Part shown: positions 17,305 to 26,764 of the stretch, in pieces
Layout: the number at the start of each line of letters is the position of its first letter
Position numbering within the stretch: position 1 is the stretch's first letter
Assembly: GCF_030687575.1 (NCBI RefSeq)
Contig: NZ_CP117439.1
Location: forward strand, 868,001-932,000
Source: Pseudomonas sp. FP2309
Lineage (GTDB): Bacteria > Pseudomonadota > Gammaproteobacteria > Pseudomonadales > Pseudomonadaceae
Direction: 5' to 3'
DNA length: 64,000 bases
Made by a program: the position numbers and the translations under genes
The notes under the pieces: model-generated
Told to the model about the DNA's origin: nothing
Databases searched by the model: none
The model's input: the letters and a program-made list of their open reading frames with translations, nothing else

Positions 17305-18153
17305 TCAGATGCTCAGTCGCATCGACAAATCCACCGCCTTCACATCTTTGGTCATCGCGCCGATGGAGATGTAGTCCACCCCGGTTTCAGCGATGGGAAG
17401 CAGGGTGGTTTCATTGATCCCGCCGCTGGCTTCCAGCTTCGCCTTGCCGCCGTTCAGGCGCACCGCTTCACGCATGTCTTCCAGGCTCAACTCGTCGAGC
17501 ATGATGATATCGGCGCCCGCCGCCAGTGCTTCACGCAGTTCACTCAGACTTTCCACTTCGATTTCCACCGGCTTGCCGGGTGCGATCTCGTGGGCGGCGG
17601 TGATGGCCTGGGCGATACCGCCACACGCGGCGATATGGTTTTCCTTGATCAGAAACGCGTCATACAGACCGATGCGATGGTTATGGCAGCCACCGCAAGT
17701 GACGGCGTACTTCTGCGCCAGGCGCAGGCCGGGCAGGGTTTTGCGGGTGTCCAGCAGCTTGACCTGAGTGCTGGCGACAAAGTCCGCCAGGAATTGGGCG
17801 CGCGTGGCCACCCCGGACAGCAGTTGCAGGAAATTCAGCGCAGAGCGTTCGCCACTGAGCAGCGAGCGTGCCGGGCCTTCGAGGAGGAACAGCGTTTGAT
17901 TGGGGCTGACGCGCTCGCCGTCGGCCACCTGCCAGTGCACGGCGACGCGTGGGTCAAGTTGGCGGAACACCGCGTCCACCCAGGCCGTACCGGCGATAAC
18001 TGCGTTGTCACGGGTAATGATGGTAGCCGTGGCCAGCCGTTCGGCGGGGATCAACTGTGCGGTGATGTCGCCGCTGCCGATGTCTTCGAGCAGTGCGCGG
18101 CGCACGTTGGCTTCGATTTCGGCGGTGAGGTCGGCAAGACGGAGGTTCGGCAT
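17305..18153 (-). CDS. nadC: Nicotinate-nucleotide pyrophosphorylase NadC (quinolinate phosphoribosyltransferase)
   Basis: A 282-residue enzyme that converts quinolinate and PRPP to nicotinate mononucleotide in NAD synthesis. Motifs seen: DIGSGDIT near the N-terminus, [10 protein letters not shown], the [11 protein letters not shown] substrate-binding segment, and EIEVESL followed by the ASGGINE phosphate-binding loop. I chose the ATG at 18153. The frame is open 22 codons further upstream. Its place next to the pilA/tRNA-Thr locus matches P. aeruginosa. Confidence 0.93.
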   Translation of the reverse strand: MPNLRLADLTAEIEANVRRALLEDIGSGDITAQLIPAERLATATIITRDNAVIAGTAWVDAVFRQLDPRVAVHWQVADGERVSPNQTLFLLEGPARSLLSGERSALNFLQLLSGVATRAQFLADFVASTQVKLLDTRKTLPGLRLAQKYAVTCGGCHNHRIGLYDAFLIKENHIAACGGIAQAITAAHEIAPGKPVEIEVESLSELREALAAGADIIMLDELSLEDMREAVRLNGGKAKLEASGGINETTLLPIAETGVDYISIGAMTKDVKAVDLSMRLSI

Positions 18154-18399
18154 AACAGGCTCCACAAACAAAGTGTCCCGATTATAGGGGCAGTGTGCGT
18201 GCGAACCCAGACTCACCACTCATTTACCGCGTGATGTCAGAGTTTGCTGGCGCAACCCCCCTCATTTGCAAGATAATCTCGCGCCTTGCAATTGGCGTCA
18301 TAGCTTTGACGTGCTGGTGGTAACCGGTTGTTCGCAGCGCCCCAGCGGGCCTGTACCCGATTTTTCCCCAAATCAATACCGCCGTTTCAGGAGGCCAGG

Positions 18400-20550
18400 A
18401 TGCACAATGACGGAAAGGTGGTGCCAATCAAAAAGGCGCACGTCACGCCATCGCCGCTCGCTCGTCTGCCGATGGTATTGCTGCAGGTTCGCGACAAGGC
18501 CGCACAACAGTTGCAGCAGGGCCTGCAAGAGCTGTTCGATAACGCCGATGACACGTTGTTCGAAATGGCCGACAAAGCTCGCAATAACGTAGATCAGCAT
18601 ATTTTCTTCGAGGCCATGCGAGACCTGCGCCTCAAGCGCAAGAATTTCGAGCGCGTGTTCATGGAAGGCCTGTTCGACGCCTTTGCCAGGCTGGACCAGG
18701 CCGGGCGCGCCGAGCTGCAACTGGCGCCGGTTTTGTCCTATGACGCGGTGCCAGGCACCTGCAGGGATGAACGGGAAAAAGCCGTGGCGCTCCAGGCCAT
18801 GCTTGACCGGGTACGCCACCGCGACGGTTTGGCGTTGTCGCAACTCACCGCACGCTTGAGTGCCTTACTGGGCAATCGCCTGGATGACCGTGAGAACCCT
18901 CTGGGGCCGGCGCTGCTGTGCGAATGTTTCCTGCGGGCGGGTCGCAGTCTGGGCGTGGAGATCCGCGTCAAACTGATCATGCTCAAGCTGTTTGAAAAAT
19001 ACGTGCTCACTGACGCCGACCACCTGTACGGCGAAGCCAATCAGTTGCTGATAGCGACAGGCGTGCTGCCCGAACTCAAAGCACCACCCTCCCGTCGACC
19101 CGGCGGGCGTGCTGCCCGTGATCAGCCACGCGAAGAGGCCGCGTCTCCAGCCGAACAACCCGTCGATGAAAACGGTCAGCAAGCGTTTGGCGCCTTGCAG
19201 GCCTTGCTCAAACCGGTACGCGGCAGTGTGGTCCCCACCCTGGAAGCCAGTGCTGACCCCCAGCCCATCGCCACCCGTGACCTCTTGCGGCTGCTGTCCC
19301 ATTTGCAGCAGTACGTGCCCGAGCCTGACGCCGAGGACGATTTCGACCTGTGCAGCCAGCTTGAACAGTTGCTCACCCGTGTCAGCGTCAAGAGCGGCAA
19401 GTCGCGGGTGTTGGAGGAGGCGGACGAAGACGTGATCAACCTGATCGCGCTGCTGTTTGAATTCATTCTTGATGACCGTGCTGTACCCGATGCCTTCAAG
19501 CCGTTGATTGCACGCTTGCAGATCCCGCTATTGAAAGTTGCATTGCAGGACAAGAGCTTTTTCAGTCGCGCCAGTCACCCGGCGCGGCGCCTGTTCAATG
19601 AAATTGCGGCGACGGCCCTGGGCTGGAGCCCCGTCAATGATTATCAGCACGACGGCCTGTACCAGCACATCGAGCGGGTGGTGCAGCGTTTGCTCGATGA
19701 GTTTGTCGAAGATCCACGGATTTTTTCCCAGTTGCTCGCTGAATTCTGTGGGTTTACCGCCGATGAGCGACGGCGCAGTGAGCTGCTGGAACAGCACACC
19801 CGCGATGCCGAAGCCGGGCGCGTACTGACCGAAGCAGCCCGCCAGCAAGTGGCCGAGGTGCTCAATCGTCGCCTGCTGGGCAAGGTATTACCGCGTGCGG
19901 TGGTGCAGTTCCTGCAGCAGGCCTGGAGCCAGGTGTTGCTCCTCACTTGCCTCAAGCACGGCGAGCAGTCGGTCCAATGGCAAGCGGGGCTGCGCACCAT
20001 GGACGAGCTGATCTGGAGCGTCGGCCTGCCGCAAGACACCGAAGCCGGCCTGCATTTGCTGGAGCAGTTACCGGGCTTGCTCAAGTCCTTGCGCGACGGC
20101 TTGACAGGTGCCGCGTTCGACCCGTTCAGCACCCATGATTTTTTTGTGCGCTTGCAGGCCTTGCATGTCCAAACACCCGAAGGCGTTGATGGGTTGGTCG
20201 AAGTGCGCGAGCCCTTTGTGTTCAGCGCGCTACCGCCCGACTCCCTTGACGGCTTGTCGGACGATGATCCTGACCTGCTCAAGGCACGCCAACTGCGCAT
20301 CGATGGGTGGGTCGTGTTCCAGCAAGACCACGCAGACACCCTGCGCTGCAAGCTGTTGGCGATCATCCCTGCGGCCAATACCTATATTTTCGTTGGCCGC
20401 ACAGGCCTCAAGGTCGCGGAGAAAAATGCTGGCCAACTGGCGCAGGCGTTCAAGCGTGGCGCGTTACATGCCCTGGACGATGGGCCGCTGTTCGAGCGTG
20501 CGTTGACGGCCGTTATTGGCAGGTTGCGTCAACTCAATCGCGGCAAGTGA
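18400..20550 (+). CDS. DUF1631 family protein
   Basis: A 716-residue cytoplasmic protein of the DUF1631 family. The first 30 residues are basic (KVVPIKKAHVT), then long helices follow, with proline-rich linker RPGGRAARD near 235-245. The C-terminus contains a small beta domain (GWVVFQQDHADTLRCKLLAI) that has been compared with PilZ-type folds; this is inference. An AGGAGG ribosome site at 18389-18394 fixes the ATG at 18400, although the frame is open 24 codons further upstream. It precedes ampD and faces nadC divergently. Confidence 0.85.
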   Translation: MHNDGKVVPIKKAHVTPSPLARLPMVLLQVRDKAAQQLQQGLQELFDNADDTLFEMADKARNNVDQHIFFEAMRDLRLKRKNFERVFMEGLFDAFARLDQAGRAELQLAPVLSYDAVPGTCRDEREKAVALQAMLDRVRHRDGLALSQLTARLSALLGNRLDDRENPLGPALLCECFLRAGRSLGVEIRVKLIMLKLFEKYVLTDADHLYGEANQLLIATGVLPELKAPPSRRPGGRAARDQPREEAASPAEQPVDENGQQAFGALQALLKPVRGSVVPTLEASADPQPIATRDLLRLLSHLQQYVPEPDAEDDFDLCSQLEQLLTRVSVKSGKSRVLEEADEDVINLIALLFEFILDDRAVPDAFKPLIARLQIPLLKVALQDKSFFSRASHPARRLFNEIAATALGWSPVNDYQHDGLYQHIERVVQRLLDEFVEDPRIFSQLLAEFCGFTADERRRSELLEQHTRDAEAGRVLTEAARQQVAEVLNRRLLGKVLPRAVVQFLQQAWSQVLLLTCLKHGEQSVQWQAGLRTMDELIWSVGLPQDTEAGLHLLEQLPGLLKSLRDGLTGAAFDPFSTHDFFVRLQALHVQTPEGVDGLVEVREPFVFSALPPDSLDGLSDDDPDLLKARQLRIDGWVVFQQDHADTLRCKLLAIIPAANTYIFVGRTGLKVAEKNAGQLAQAFKRGALHALDDGPLFERALTAVIGRLRQLNRGK

Positions 20551-20611
20551 TCGCAACCACGGGGTCGAACGCGGCATACTGGACACACTTAGTCACGCTC
20601 AAGGATTCGGT

Positions 20612-21175
20612 ATGCAGTTGGACCCCGCCAGTGGTTGGTGCCAGGGCATTCGCCATTGCCCATCACCCAACTTCAACGAGCGCCCCGCCGGCGAAATCTC
20701 GCTGTTGGTGGTGCACAACATCAGCCTGCCACCGGCGCAGTTCGCCACGGGCAAGGTGCAGGCGTTTTTCCAGAATCGCCTGGATGTCACGGAACACCCT
20801 TACTTTGAGGGGATCGCCGACTTACGGGTGTCTGCGCATTTTCTGATTGAGCGCGATGGCGCGGTGACGCAGTTTGTCTCCTGCCGCGACCGCGCCTGGC
20901 ATGCCGGAGTCTCATGGTTCGAAGGGCGGGAAACGTGCAATGACTTTTCCCTGGGTATTGAGCTGGAAGGCACTGACGACCTGCCGTTCACCGACGCCCA
21001 ATATGCGTCGCTGATCGAGCTGGCCCGCCAATTGCTCGAAGCCTACCCTGACATCACCGCGCAGCGTATTTGTGGTCACAGCGATATTGCCCCGGGACGC
21101 AAGACCGATCCCGGTCCCGCTTTTGATTGGACGCGCTTTCGCAGCGCCCTGCAGGATGGAGGACACGTACGATGA
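20612..21175 (+). CDS. ampD: 1,6-anhydro-N-acetylmuramyl-L-alanine amidase AmpD
   Basis: A 187-residue cytoplasmic zinc amidase of the Amidase_2 family that recycles peptidoglycan fragments; its loss derepresses AmpC beta-lactamase. Zinc ligand His35 is in LLVVHN, and the C-terminal HSDIAPGRKTDPGP motif carries the second His and the Asp ligand. I chose the ATG at 20612. The gene overlaps ampE by 4 nt, an arrangement conserved in pseudomonads. Confidence 0.95.
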   Translation: MQLDPASGWCQGIRHCPSPNFNERPAGEISLLVVHNISLPPAQFATGKVQAFFQNRLDVTEHPYFEGIADLRVSAHFLIERDGAVTQFVSCRDRAWHAGVSWFEGRETCNDFSLGIELEGTDDLPFTDAQYASLIELARQLLEAYPDITAQRICGHSDIAPGRKTDPGPAFDWTRFRSALQDGGHVR

Positions 21176-22008
21176 GTTTTCTGGTGTTGGTGCTGGCGGT
21201 GTGGATCGAGAAATTCTCTGCCCTGCGCCAGCGATTGCAGCGTGATGGCGGTTGGCTGCGCGAATTGGCCAAACTGGAATCGAGCCCGCGCATGGGCAAG
21301 CAGCCGTGGTTGGTTCTGACCGTCCTGGTGCTGTTGCCGGTGACGCTGTTGGCGCTGTTGCTGCTGGTGTTGGAGCCGGTGGCTTATGGCCTGTTGGCGC
21401 TGCCGGTGCACCTGTTGGTGGTGATCTACAGCCTGGGGCGTGGCGACCTGCTGGCTGGGCTCGGTCCGTTTCGCGACGCTTGGCGTCGCGGTGATTTACA
21501 GGCCGCCGAACATGTGGCCGAGCGCGACCTGAAGCTCAGCGCCGACAACGGCGAGCAGCTTTTGGAACGTGTTCAGGGCCATTTGCTGTGGCAGGCCTAC
21601 CAAAGTTTTTTCGCGGTGATTTTCTGGTACTTCCTGCTGGGTCCGGTCGCCGCCCTGGCTTATCGCCTGTTGGCGCTGGCCAGTGAACACAGCCAGAACC
21701 CCCTGGTGGCCGAGCGCGCCGGGCAACTGCGGCATGCGTTTGACTGGTTGCCGGTGCGCTTGCTGGCCGCCAGCTTTGCCTTGGTGGGCAACTTCGTCGC
21801 GGTCAGCCGCGTAATGCTCCACGAATTGCTGAGCTGGGACATCAGTGCCGCCCAATTGGTGGAAAAGGTTGGGCTGGTGGCGGCCGAGATCCCGCCGCCC
21901 GTTGTGGGCGCAGACGGTATCAACAGCCTGGATCGCCTATGGGAACTGCTGCTGCGTGCTGCAGTGTTGTGGTACGCCGGGTTCGCCATCTGGACGGTGT
22001 TGCCTTAA
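21172..22008 (+). CDS. ampE: Regulatory signalling modulator AmpE
   Basis: A 278-residue inner-membrane protein of the CobD/CbiB-like AmpE family with four or five hydrophobic helices (MSFLVLVLAVWIEKF, LVLTVLVLLPVTLLALLLLVL, AVIFWYFLLGPVAALAYRL). It accompanies ampD in beta-lactamase induction and peptidoglycan recycling. I chose the ATG at 21172, which overlaps the ampD stop by 4 nt. Confidence 0.9.
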   Translation: MSFLVLVLAVWIEKFSALRQRLQRDGGWLRELAKLESSPRMGKQPWLVLTVLVLLPVTLLALLLLVLEPVAYGLLALPVHLLVVIYSLGRGDLLAGLGPFRDAWRRGDLQAAEHVAERDLKLSADNGEQLLERVQGHLLWQAYQSFFAVIFWYFLLGPVAALAYRLLALASEHSQNPLVAERAGQLRHAFDWLPVRLLAASFALVGNFVAVSRVMLHELLSWDISAAQLVEKVGLVAAEIPPPVVGADGINSLDRLWELLLRAAVLWYAGFAIWTVLP

Positions 22009-22018
22009 CCCCTTCTGT

Positions 22019-22040
22019 GAGGGCTGCTTTGCAGCCCTTG
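22019..22040 (+). terminator. Weak hairpin terminator after ampE
   Basis: AGGGCTGC, loop TTT, GCAGCCCT, followed by only a short T-rich stretch. It lies 12 bp after the ampE stop. Confidence 0.5.
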
Positions 22041-22168
22041 GCACAGGCTCTCGTTAACCTTAAGTTACAAAACTCCCTTTCAAATTGAGCTATACAGACA
22101 GAGCGCCAAATAGTGGCTTTGTGCCGTCGCCCTGCGCCTCAATAAAAATAAAGAAAGGGAGTTGACCT

Positions 22169-24199
22169 GTGAAGAGCTTGCTCTATCCCGCCGTCGCGTT
22201 GATGAACCGCCTGAGTTTCGGCATGAAGTTCAGCTTGATCAGCGTACTGTTCCTGCTGCCGATGCTGGCGACCAACTATTACCTGGTGCGCGATTCCTGG
22301 CGCGAATTCCAGGGCACTCGGATTGAGCTGCAAAGCCTCGACCTGCTCGGCAGCAGCCTGGCCCTGCGCCGAGACCTGGAAACCCTCAACAATCAGGTGC
22401 AGATCAACGCGACCCTCGGTCAATCCGGCAAGGCCGGTGACCTGGAGGGCCAGATCGGCGCCCTGGAAAAAAGCGTGCTCGGTCGCCTGCAGGGGCTGAG
22501 CGCCATGGCCACTGACCCAGAGCAGATCGCCGTCTTCGACGGCAAGCGCGACGAATTGATCGCCGCCTTCAAAGCCCAGCAACAGGAAACCTCACTGCTC
22601 AGCAAAAGTGCGCTGATCGGCAAGCTGCTCAACAAGGCACAGATGCTCAGCCAGATCATCGCCAGCCAGTCCGGCTTGAGCCGCGACCCCCAAAGCGACC
22701 TGCGTCAGCTCAGCGAACTGATCACAGGTGTCACCCCGCAAGTGACCCAGACCCTGGGCGAAGGGCGGGCCATGGGTGCCTATTCTCTGGGCCAGGGCTT
22801 TCTCAACTCATCGTCCAGTACACGCTTTGACGAGTTGCTTCAGCAACTGGAAAAGCTCCAGGCCGAATACGGCCTGAAGTTGCAGGACGCGTTGGGCTCC
22901 AGCAAAACCGCCCACGACGCGCTCGACAGTCTGGCAAAGGCCAGTAACGCCAGCCTCAAACAAGGCAGCGAGTTGTTCGAAGAACAGGTGGTCATGGCCG
23001 AAACCCTCGATGCACCCTGGCAGGATTTCTACAACGCTGTCAGCCAATTGATGGGCCAGACCTATCAGCTGGATGAGGCTACCCTGACGTTTTTAGGACA
23101 CCAACTGGAACAGCGCCTGGCGCAGAACCGCTTGCACATGGTGCTGTTGGTCTCGGCGTTGACGGCGGTGTTTTTACTGATTTTTTATCTGTATGCCGGC
23201 TTCTATGCCTCCACACGCACCACGCTGCGGCATCTGGCGGTGATGATGGACAAGGTGGCGGCGGGCGACATGACCGTCACGTTCGTCGCGCAAAGCCGTG
23301 ATGAGTTGGGTGACTTGGGGCAGGTGTTCAACGGTACCGTGGGCAAAATCCATGATCTGATCGAGCGCGTCGGACACACGGTCAGCCAGGTCGAATGGCA
23401 GGCCGGCCAAGTGCAAACGGTGTCGGCCATGAGTAACCAGGCCGTGTCCGGTCAGCGTATGCAGATCGAACAGGTGGCGACGGCCATGAATCAGATGTCC
23501 TCTACCGCCCAGGAAGTCGCGCGCAATGCCGCTGCGGCGGTGAGCAGTGCCCATAGCGTCAACGATGAAACCGTCAGCGGGCGTGGGCTGGTGCAGTCCC
23601 AGCAGAGCAGCATCGCGCGGCTGGCCTCGGAGATTGACCTGTCGGTGCAAGTGATCAACCAGTTGGCCACCGACAGCCAGTCCATCAGCAGCGTGTTGGA
23701 AGTGATCAAAAGTATTGCCGAACAAACCAACCTGCTGGCGCTCAATGCCGCGATCGAGGCGGCGCGGGCCGGCGAGCAGGGGCGTGGGTTCGCGGTGGTG
23801 GCCGACGAGGTGCGCACCCTGGCACGGCGCACACAGCAGTCCACCGAAGAAATCGAACAGATGATCAGCCGCTTGCACACTGGCGTGGGCGCGGCCGTAC
23901 ACGCCATGGGCACCAGCCATGAAATGGCGAGTGGCACCGTGGGGCAGTCGGAAAAAGTCCAACAGGCCCTGGAAAATATCCTCGGCGCCGTTGGCATGAT
24001 CGTCGATCAGAACCAACAGATCGCCGCCGCCGTGGAGCAACAGACGGCCGTCGCCCACGACATCGACCAAAATATCGTCCAGATCAATCGCGCCGGCGAG
24101 CACGCCGCCCAAGGCGCTGATCAGACCGAGGCGGCGAGTCGGCAGCTGTCGATACAAGTGATCGAGTTGAAGCAATTGATCGGGGCGTTCCGTGTGTAA
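22169..24199 (+). CDS. Methyl-accepting chemotaxis transducer
   Basis: A 676-residue chemoreceptor. There is one N-terminal transmembrane helix (about 18-38), a periplasmic domain of about 270 residues that is mostly helical, a second helix (about 311-335), a HAMP domain (about 340-390), and the cytoplasmic signalling helices with the conserved hairpin tip (IAEQTNLLALNAAIEAARAG). The start is a GTG with AAAGGGAG upstream. The ligand domain is large and not a simple four-helix or Cache type that I can name, so the ligand is unknown. Confidence 0.93.
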   Translation: MKSLLYPAVALMNRLSFGMKFSLISVLFLLPMLATNYYLVRDSWREFQGTRIELQSLDLLGSSLALRRDLETLNNQVQINATLGQSGKAGDLEGQIGALEKSVLGRLQGLSAMATDPEQIAVFDGKRDELIAAFKAQQQETSLLSKSALIGKLLNKAQMLSQIIASQSGLSRDPQSDLRQLSELITGVTPQVTQTLGEGRAMGAYSLGQGFLNSSSSTRFDELLQQLEKLQAEYGLKLQDALGSSKTAHDALDSLAKASNASLKQGSELFEEQVVMAETLDAPWQDFYNAVSQLMGQTYQLDEATLTFLGHQLEQRLAQNRLHMVLLVSALTAVFLLIFYLYAGFYASTRTTLRHLAVMMDKVAAGDMTVTFVAQSRDELGDLGQVFNGTVGKIHDLIERVGHTVSQVEWQAGQVQTVSAMSNQAVSGQRMQIEQVATAMNQMSSTAQEVARNAAAAVSSAHSVNDETVSGRGLVQSQQSSIARLASEIDLSVQVINQLATDSQSISSVLEVIKSIAEQTNLLALNAAIEAARAGEQGRGFAVVADEVRTLARRTQQSTEEIEQMISRLHTGVGAAVHAMGTSHEMASGTVGQSEKVQQALENILGAVGMIVDQNQQIAAAVEQQTAVAHDIDQNIVQINRAGEHAAQGADQTEAASRQLSIQVIELKQLIGAFRV

Positions 24200-24317
24200 G
24201 GCGCAGCAGTAGGATGGATCGTCCGTTGGCGTAGTGCCGATCTGGTTTTTCCCGTGGGTCTTTTTTGCCCGCGCGAATGTGAGAATTTGTTTCTCTCAAT
24301 CCAAGGGAGGCACGACG

Positions 24318-24749
24318 ATGACCAAGGCCATTGGCATCAAAGGGCATTGCGCCCATTGCGATATCACGTTTGAACTCAAGCCTTGGCAGGTGAATGCCAT
24401 CGCCATTGAAGAGCCCTTTGATTGTCCTTATTGCCAGCGGGTCCTGGCGCTCACGTGTCCGCGGCAGTTGCGCCATTTCAAGGCCCTGGACCACTGGGCG
24501 ATGGTGCGCCCGAGCATGGTGGTGCTGACCTGCGTGGTGCTGATCGTGGCGCTGGTGGCGGAGTGGGTGGGGCTGATCAGTATGCTGGGGCAGCTCAATA
24601 TTTCACTGGTCGTGGTGCTGGTGCATTTTCTGGTGTTGCGCTGCGCCCGTCACCAGCAACGGCTGACCTTGAAGCTGCGCGCGGTCACGCCAGCCTTACC
24701 AATTGAACAGCTCGCACGCGTTGCGTGTGCTCGCCTCGGCCAGCAATGA
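24318..24749 (+). CDS. Zinc-ribbon membrane protein of unknown function
   Basis: A 143-residue protein. The N-terminal part carries CAHC and CPYC pairs about 27 residues apart, a treble-clef-like zinc ribbon; two hydrophobic helices follow (VVLTCVVLIVALVAEWVGLI and LNISLVVVLVHFLVL). The ATG at 24318 has AGGGAGG upstream; the frame is open 28 codons further up. Its last 54 nt overlap the convergent tatD gene. Confidence 0.7.
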   Translation: MTKAIGIKGHCAHCDITFELKPWQVNAIAIEEPFDCPYCQRVLALTCPRQLRHFKALDHWAMVRPSMVVLTCVVLIVALVAEWVGLISMLGQLNISLVVVLVHFLVLRCARHQQRLTLKLRAVTPALPIEQLARVACARLGQQ

Positions 24750-25472
24750 CGGGTGGGTGCCCATGTGTTCGGCCAGCGCCGTGCAGATCGCTGGCAGATG
24801 CAACGGGCTATTGCGTTGGCCTGCATACATGGCGGGTGCCATATCCGGTGAGTCGGTTTCCAGTACCACCGCGTCCAGCGGCAGTTGCGCCAGCACCTTG
24901 TGCATACGCAGTGCCTGGGGCCAGGTGGCGGCGCCGCCCAGGCCGAGTTTGAAGCCCAGCTTGATGTATTCGCGGGCTTCTTCGCGGCTGCCGGCGAAGG
25001 CGTGGATGATACCGCCTCGGGGCAGGCGGATGCGCTTGAGAGTGGCGATAACCGCCGCATGACTGCGGCGCACGTGCAGCAGTGCCGGCAGTTGGAAATC
25101 CAGCGCCAACTGCAACTGGGCCTCGAACAGGGTTTGCTGGCGCTCACGGTCCAGGTGTTCAAGGAAGTAATCCAGGCCGATCTCACCCACTGCGCACAGT
25201 TGCCGGTGGCCACGCAGGCGATTGAGCCAGTCGCCCAGTGCCGTCAGGTCGGCAGGACGGTGCTCTTCGAGGTACACCGGGTGCAGGCCAAAGGCGGCGA
25301 ACAAACCCTCATCGGCCTGCACCAGGTCCCACACACGCTGCCAATTTTGCTGATACACCCCCAATACCACCATACGTCGCACACCCACTTCGCGACTGCG
25401 GGCGAGGACTTCGCGGCGGTCGGTATCGAAGTCCGGAAAGTCCAGGTGGGTGTGGGTGTCGATCAGCTCCAC
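24696..25472 (-). CDS. TatD family metal-dependent hydrolase
   Basis: A 258-residue TIM-barrel DNase/hydrolase. The metal-binding motif HTHLDF starts at residue 7, with further ligands in GEIGLDYF (near 98), HVRRSH (near 134) and ETDSPD (near 208). The family includes TatD nucleases active in DNA repair or apoptosis-like degradation; the exact substrate of this paralogue is unknown. It is adjacent to cra and overlaps the zinc-ribbon gene by 54 nt. Confidence 0.9.
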   Translation of the reverse strand: MELIDTHTHLDFPDFDTDRREVLARSREVGVRRMVVLGVYQQNWQRVWDLVQADEGLFAAFGLHPVYLEEHRPADLTALGDWLNRLRGHRQLCAVGEIGLDYFLEHLDRERQQTLFEAQLQLALDFQLPALLHVRRSHAAVIATLKRIRLPRGGIIHAFAGSREEAREYIKLGFKLGLGGAATWPQALRMHKVLAQLPLDAVVLETDSPDMAPAMYAGQRNSPLHLPAICTALAEHMGTHPSLLAEASTRNACELFNW

Positions 25473-25475
25473 GCC

Positions 25476-26471
25476 TTACGCCTCGACAATGCGCTGCTTG
25501 AAGGTCCGGCCGATGGCGTGCACGCCCGGCTGGTAGTGCTCTTCTTCAATGGCCGCCAGGGCCAGGCGCAGGGCGGTATCGGCGATCAACTGATGTTGCT
25601 GCGCCATGGCGTTGACCGGCAGCGGCAGGAAGTCCAGCAGCTGGGTGTCACCAAAGGTGCCCAGGCGCAGTGGGCGCGACTTGAGCGGGAAGTCATGCAG
25701 CGCGTCGAACACGCCCTGCAACAGCACGTAGGACGTAGTCACCAGCGCGTCGGGCAAATGCCCCAATTGCTGAAGGAGGTGCTCCATCAGTTGCCGACCG
25801 CAGTCGCGACTGAAGGCCTCGCCGTGTTCGACGATCACCTCACCAGTGAACCCCTGCAAGGCTTCACGGAAACCAGCGGCACGTTCCCCGCTGATGCTCA
25901 GTTCGGGGCGTGCGCCAATCAGCACGATTTGCTTGGGCAGCGGTTGCAGCAGGCTGCTGGTCAATTGCTGGCAAGCCTGGCGGTCATCGCTGACCACCGA
26001 ACAGAACTGCCCCGGCTCCATCACCCGGTCGATGGCGATCACCGGCAGACCCTTGGCTTGCAACTCGCAATAACTGTCGTCGCCGGCGGGCAGGCAGCTG
26101 GCCACGAACAACGCATCGCAGCGCCGCGCGCGAAACAGTTGCAGCAGTTGGCGCTCGCTGTCCGCCTTGTCGTCGGAGCTGGCGATCAGCAATTGATAGC
26201 CGCGCGCGCGCGCGCCCTGTTCCAATAGCTTGGCAATACGTGCGTAACTGGGGTTTTCCAGGTCCGGCAGGATAAAACCCAAGGTGCGCGTGTGCCGACT
26301 GCGCAGCCCTGCGGCCTGGGGGTTGGGAGTAAAACCATGGGCCTCGACCACGGCACGCACCCGTTCAACGGTGGCGTTGCTGATGCGCTGCTGTTCGGCC
26401 TTGCCATTGATCACATAGCTGGCAGTGGTGACGGATACACCGGCCAGGCGTGCTATATCACTGAGTTTCAA
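25476..26471 (-). CDS. cra: Catabolite repressor/activator Cra (FruR), LacI family
   Basis: A 331-residue LacI-type regulator: helix-turn-helix LSDIARLAGVSVTTASYVING at the N-terminus, then a periplasmic-binding-protein-like effector domain. In P. putida Cra responds to fructose-1-phosphate. I chose a TTG start at 26471, with AAGGA 8 nt upstream, because it puts KLSDIARLAG at the very N-terminus as in known Cra proteins; an in-frame ATG at 26558 would add 29 residues. It is divergent from fruB and its operator lies between them. Confidence 0.9.
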   Translation of the reverse strand: MKLSDIARLAGVSVTTASYVINGKAEQQRISNATVERVRAVVEAHGFTPNPQAAGLRSRHTRTLGFILPDLENPSYARIAKLLEQGARARGYQLLIASSDDKADSERQLLQLFRARRCDALFVASCLPAGDDSYCELQAKGLPVIAIDRVMEPGQFCSVVSDDRQACQQLTSSLLQPLPKQIVLIGARPELSISGERAAGFREALQGFTGEVIVEHGEAFSRDCGRQLMEHLLQQLGHLPDALVTTSYVLLQGVFDALHDFPLKSRPLRLGTFGDTQLLDFLPLPVNAMAQQHQLIADTALRLALAAIEEEHYQPGVHAIGRTFKQRIVEA

Positions 26472-26616
26472 ACCGGGATTTCCTTGTTTTTTGGAGCTTG
26501 CCCCGACATTTTTTGCAATCGTAACCGATTCCAGCTTACGACCCATGTCCCAGCTCAAGCGCCGAGTGGTTCTTCAATGATGCTCAATTAACGCGTAATC
26601 TGCCACAAAGTCTAGA

Positions 26617-26628
26617 TTAAACGTTTCA
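26617..26628. promoter_or_regulatory. Cra (FruR) operator upstream of fruB
   Basis: TTAAACGTTTCA at 26617-26628 is identical to the Cra-binding sequence described upstream of fruBKA in Pseudomonas putida. It lies in the 293 bp between the divergent cra and fruB starts. Confidence 0.85.
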
Positions 26629-26729
26629 GCCAGCGTATTTTTACGACGTTCGCCACTGAGTAGTGACTGCCATTGACTGCTCAGTCAGTTATTACTGAAC
26701 GCCATTACACGGTTTTATTCAAAACAATA

Positions 26730-26758
26730 CCTAGTGCACACCTTGCACTAACTAGGAG
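26730..26758 (+). promoter_or_regulatory. Hairpin in the fruB leader overlapping the ribosome site
   Basis: TAGTGCA, loop CACCT, TGCACTA forms a 7-bp stem at 26732-26750. An alternative pairing, CCTAGT (26730-26735) with ACTAGG (26751-26756), would cover part of the Shine-Dalgarno AGGAG. The two structures exclude each other. Confidence 0.4.
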
Positions 26759-26764
26759 AACGGC

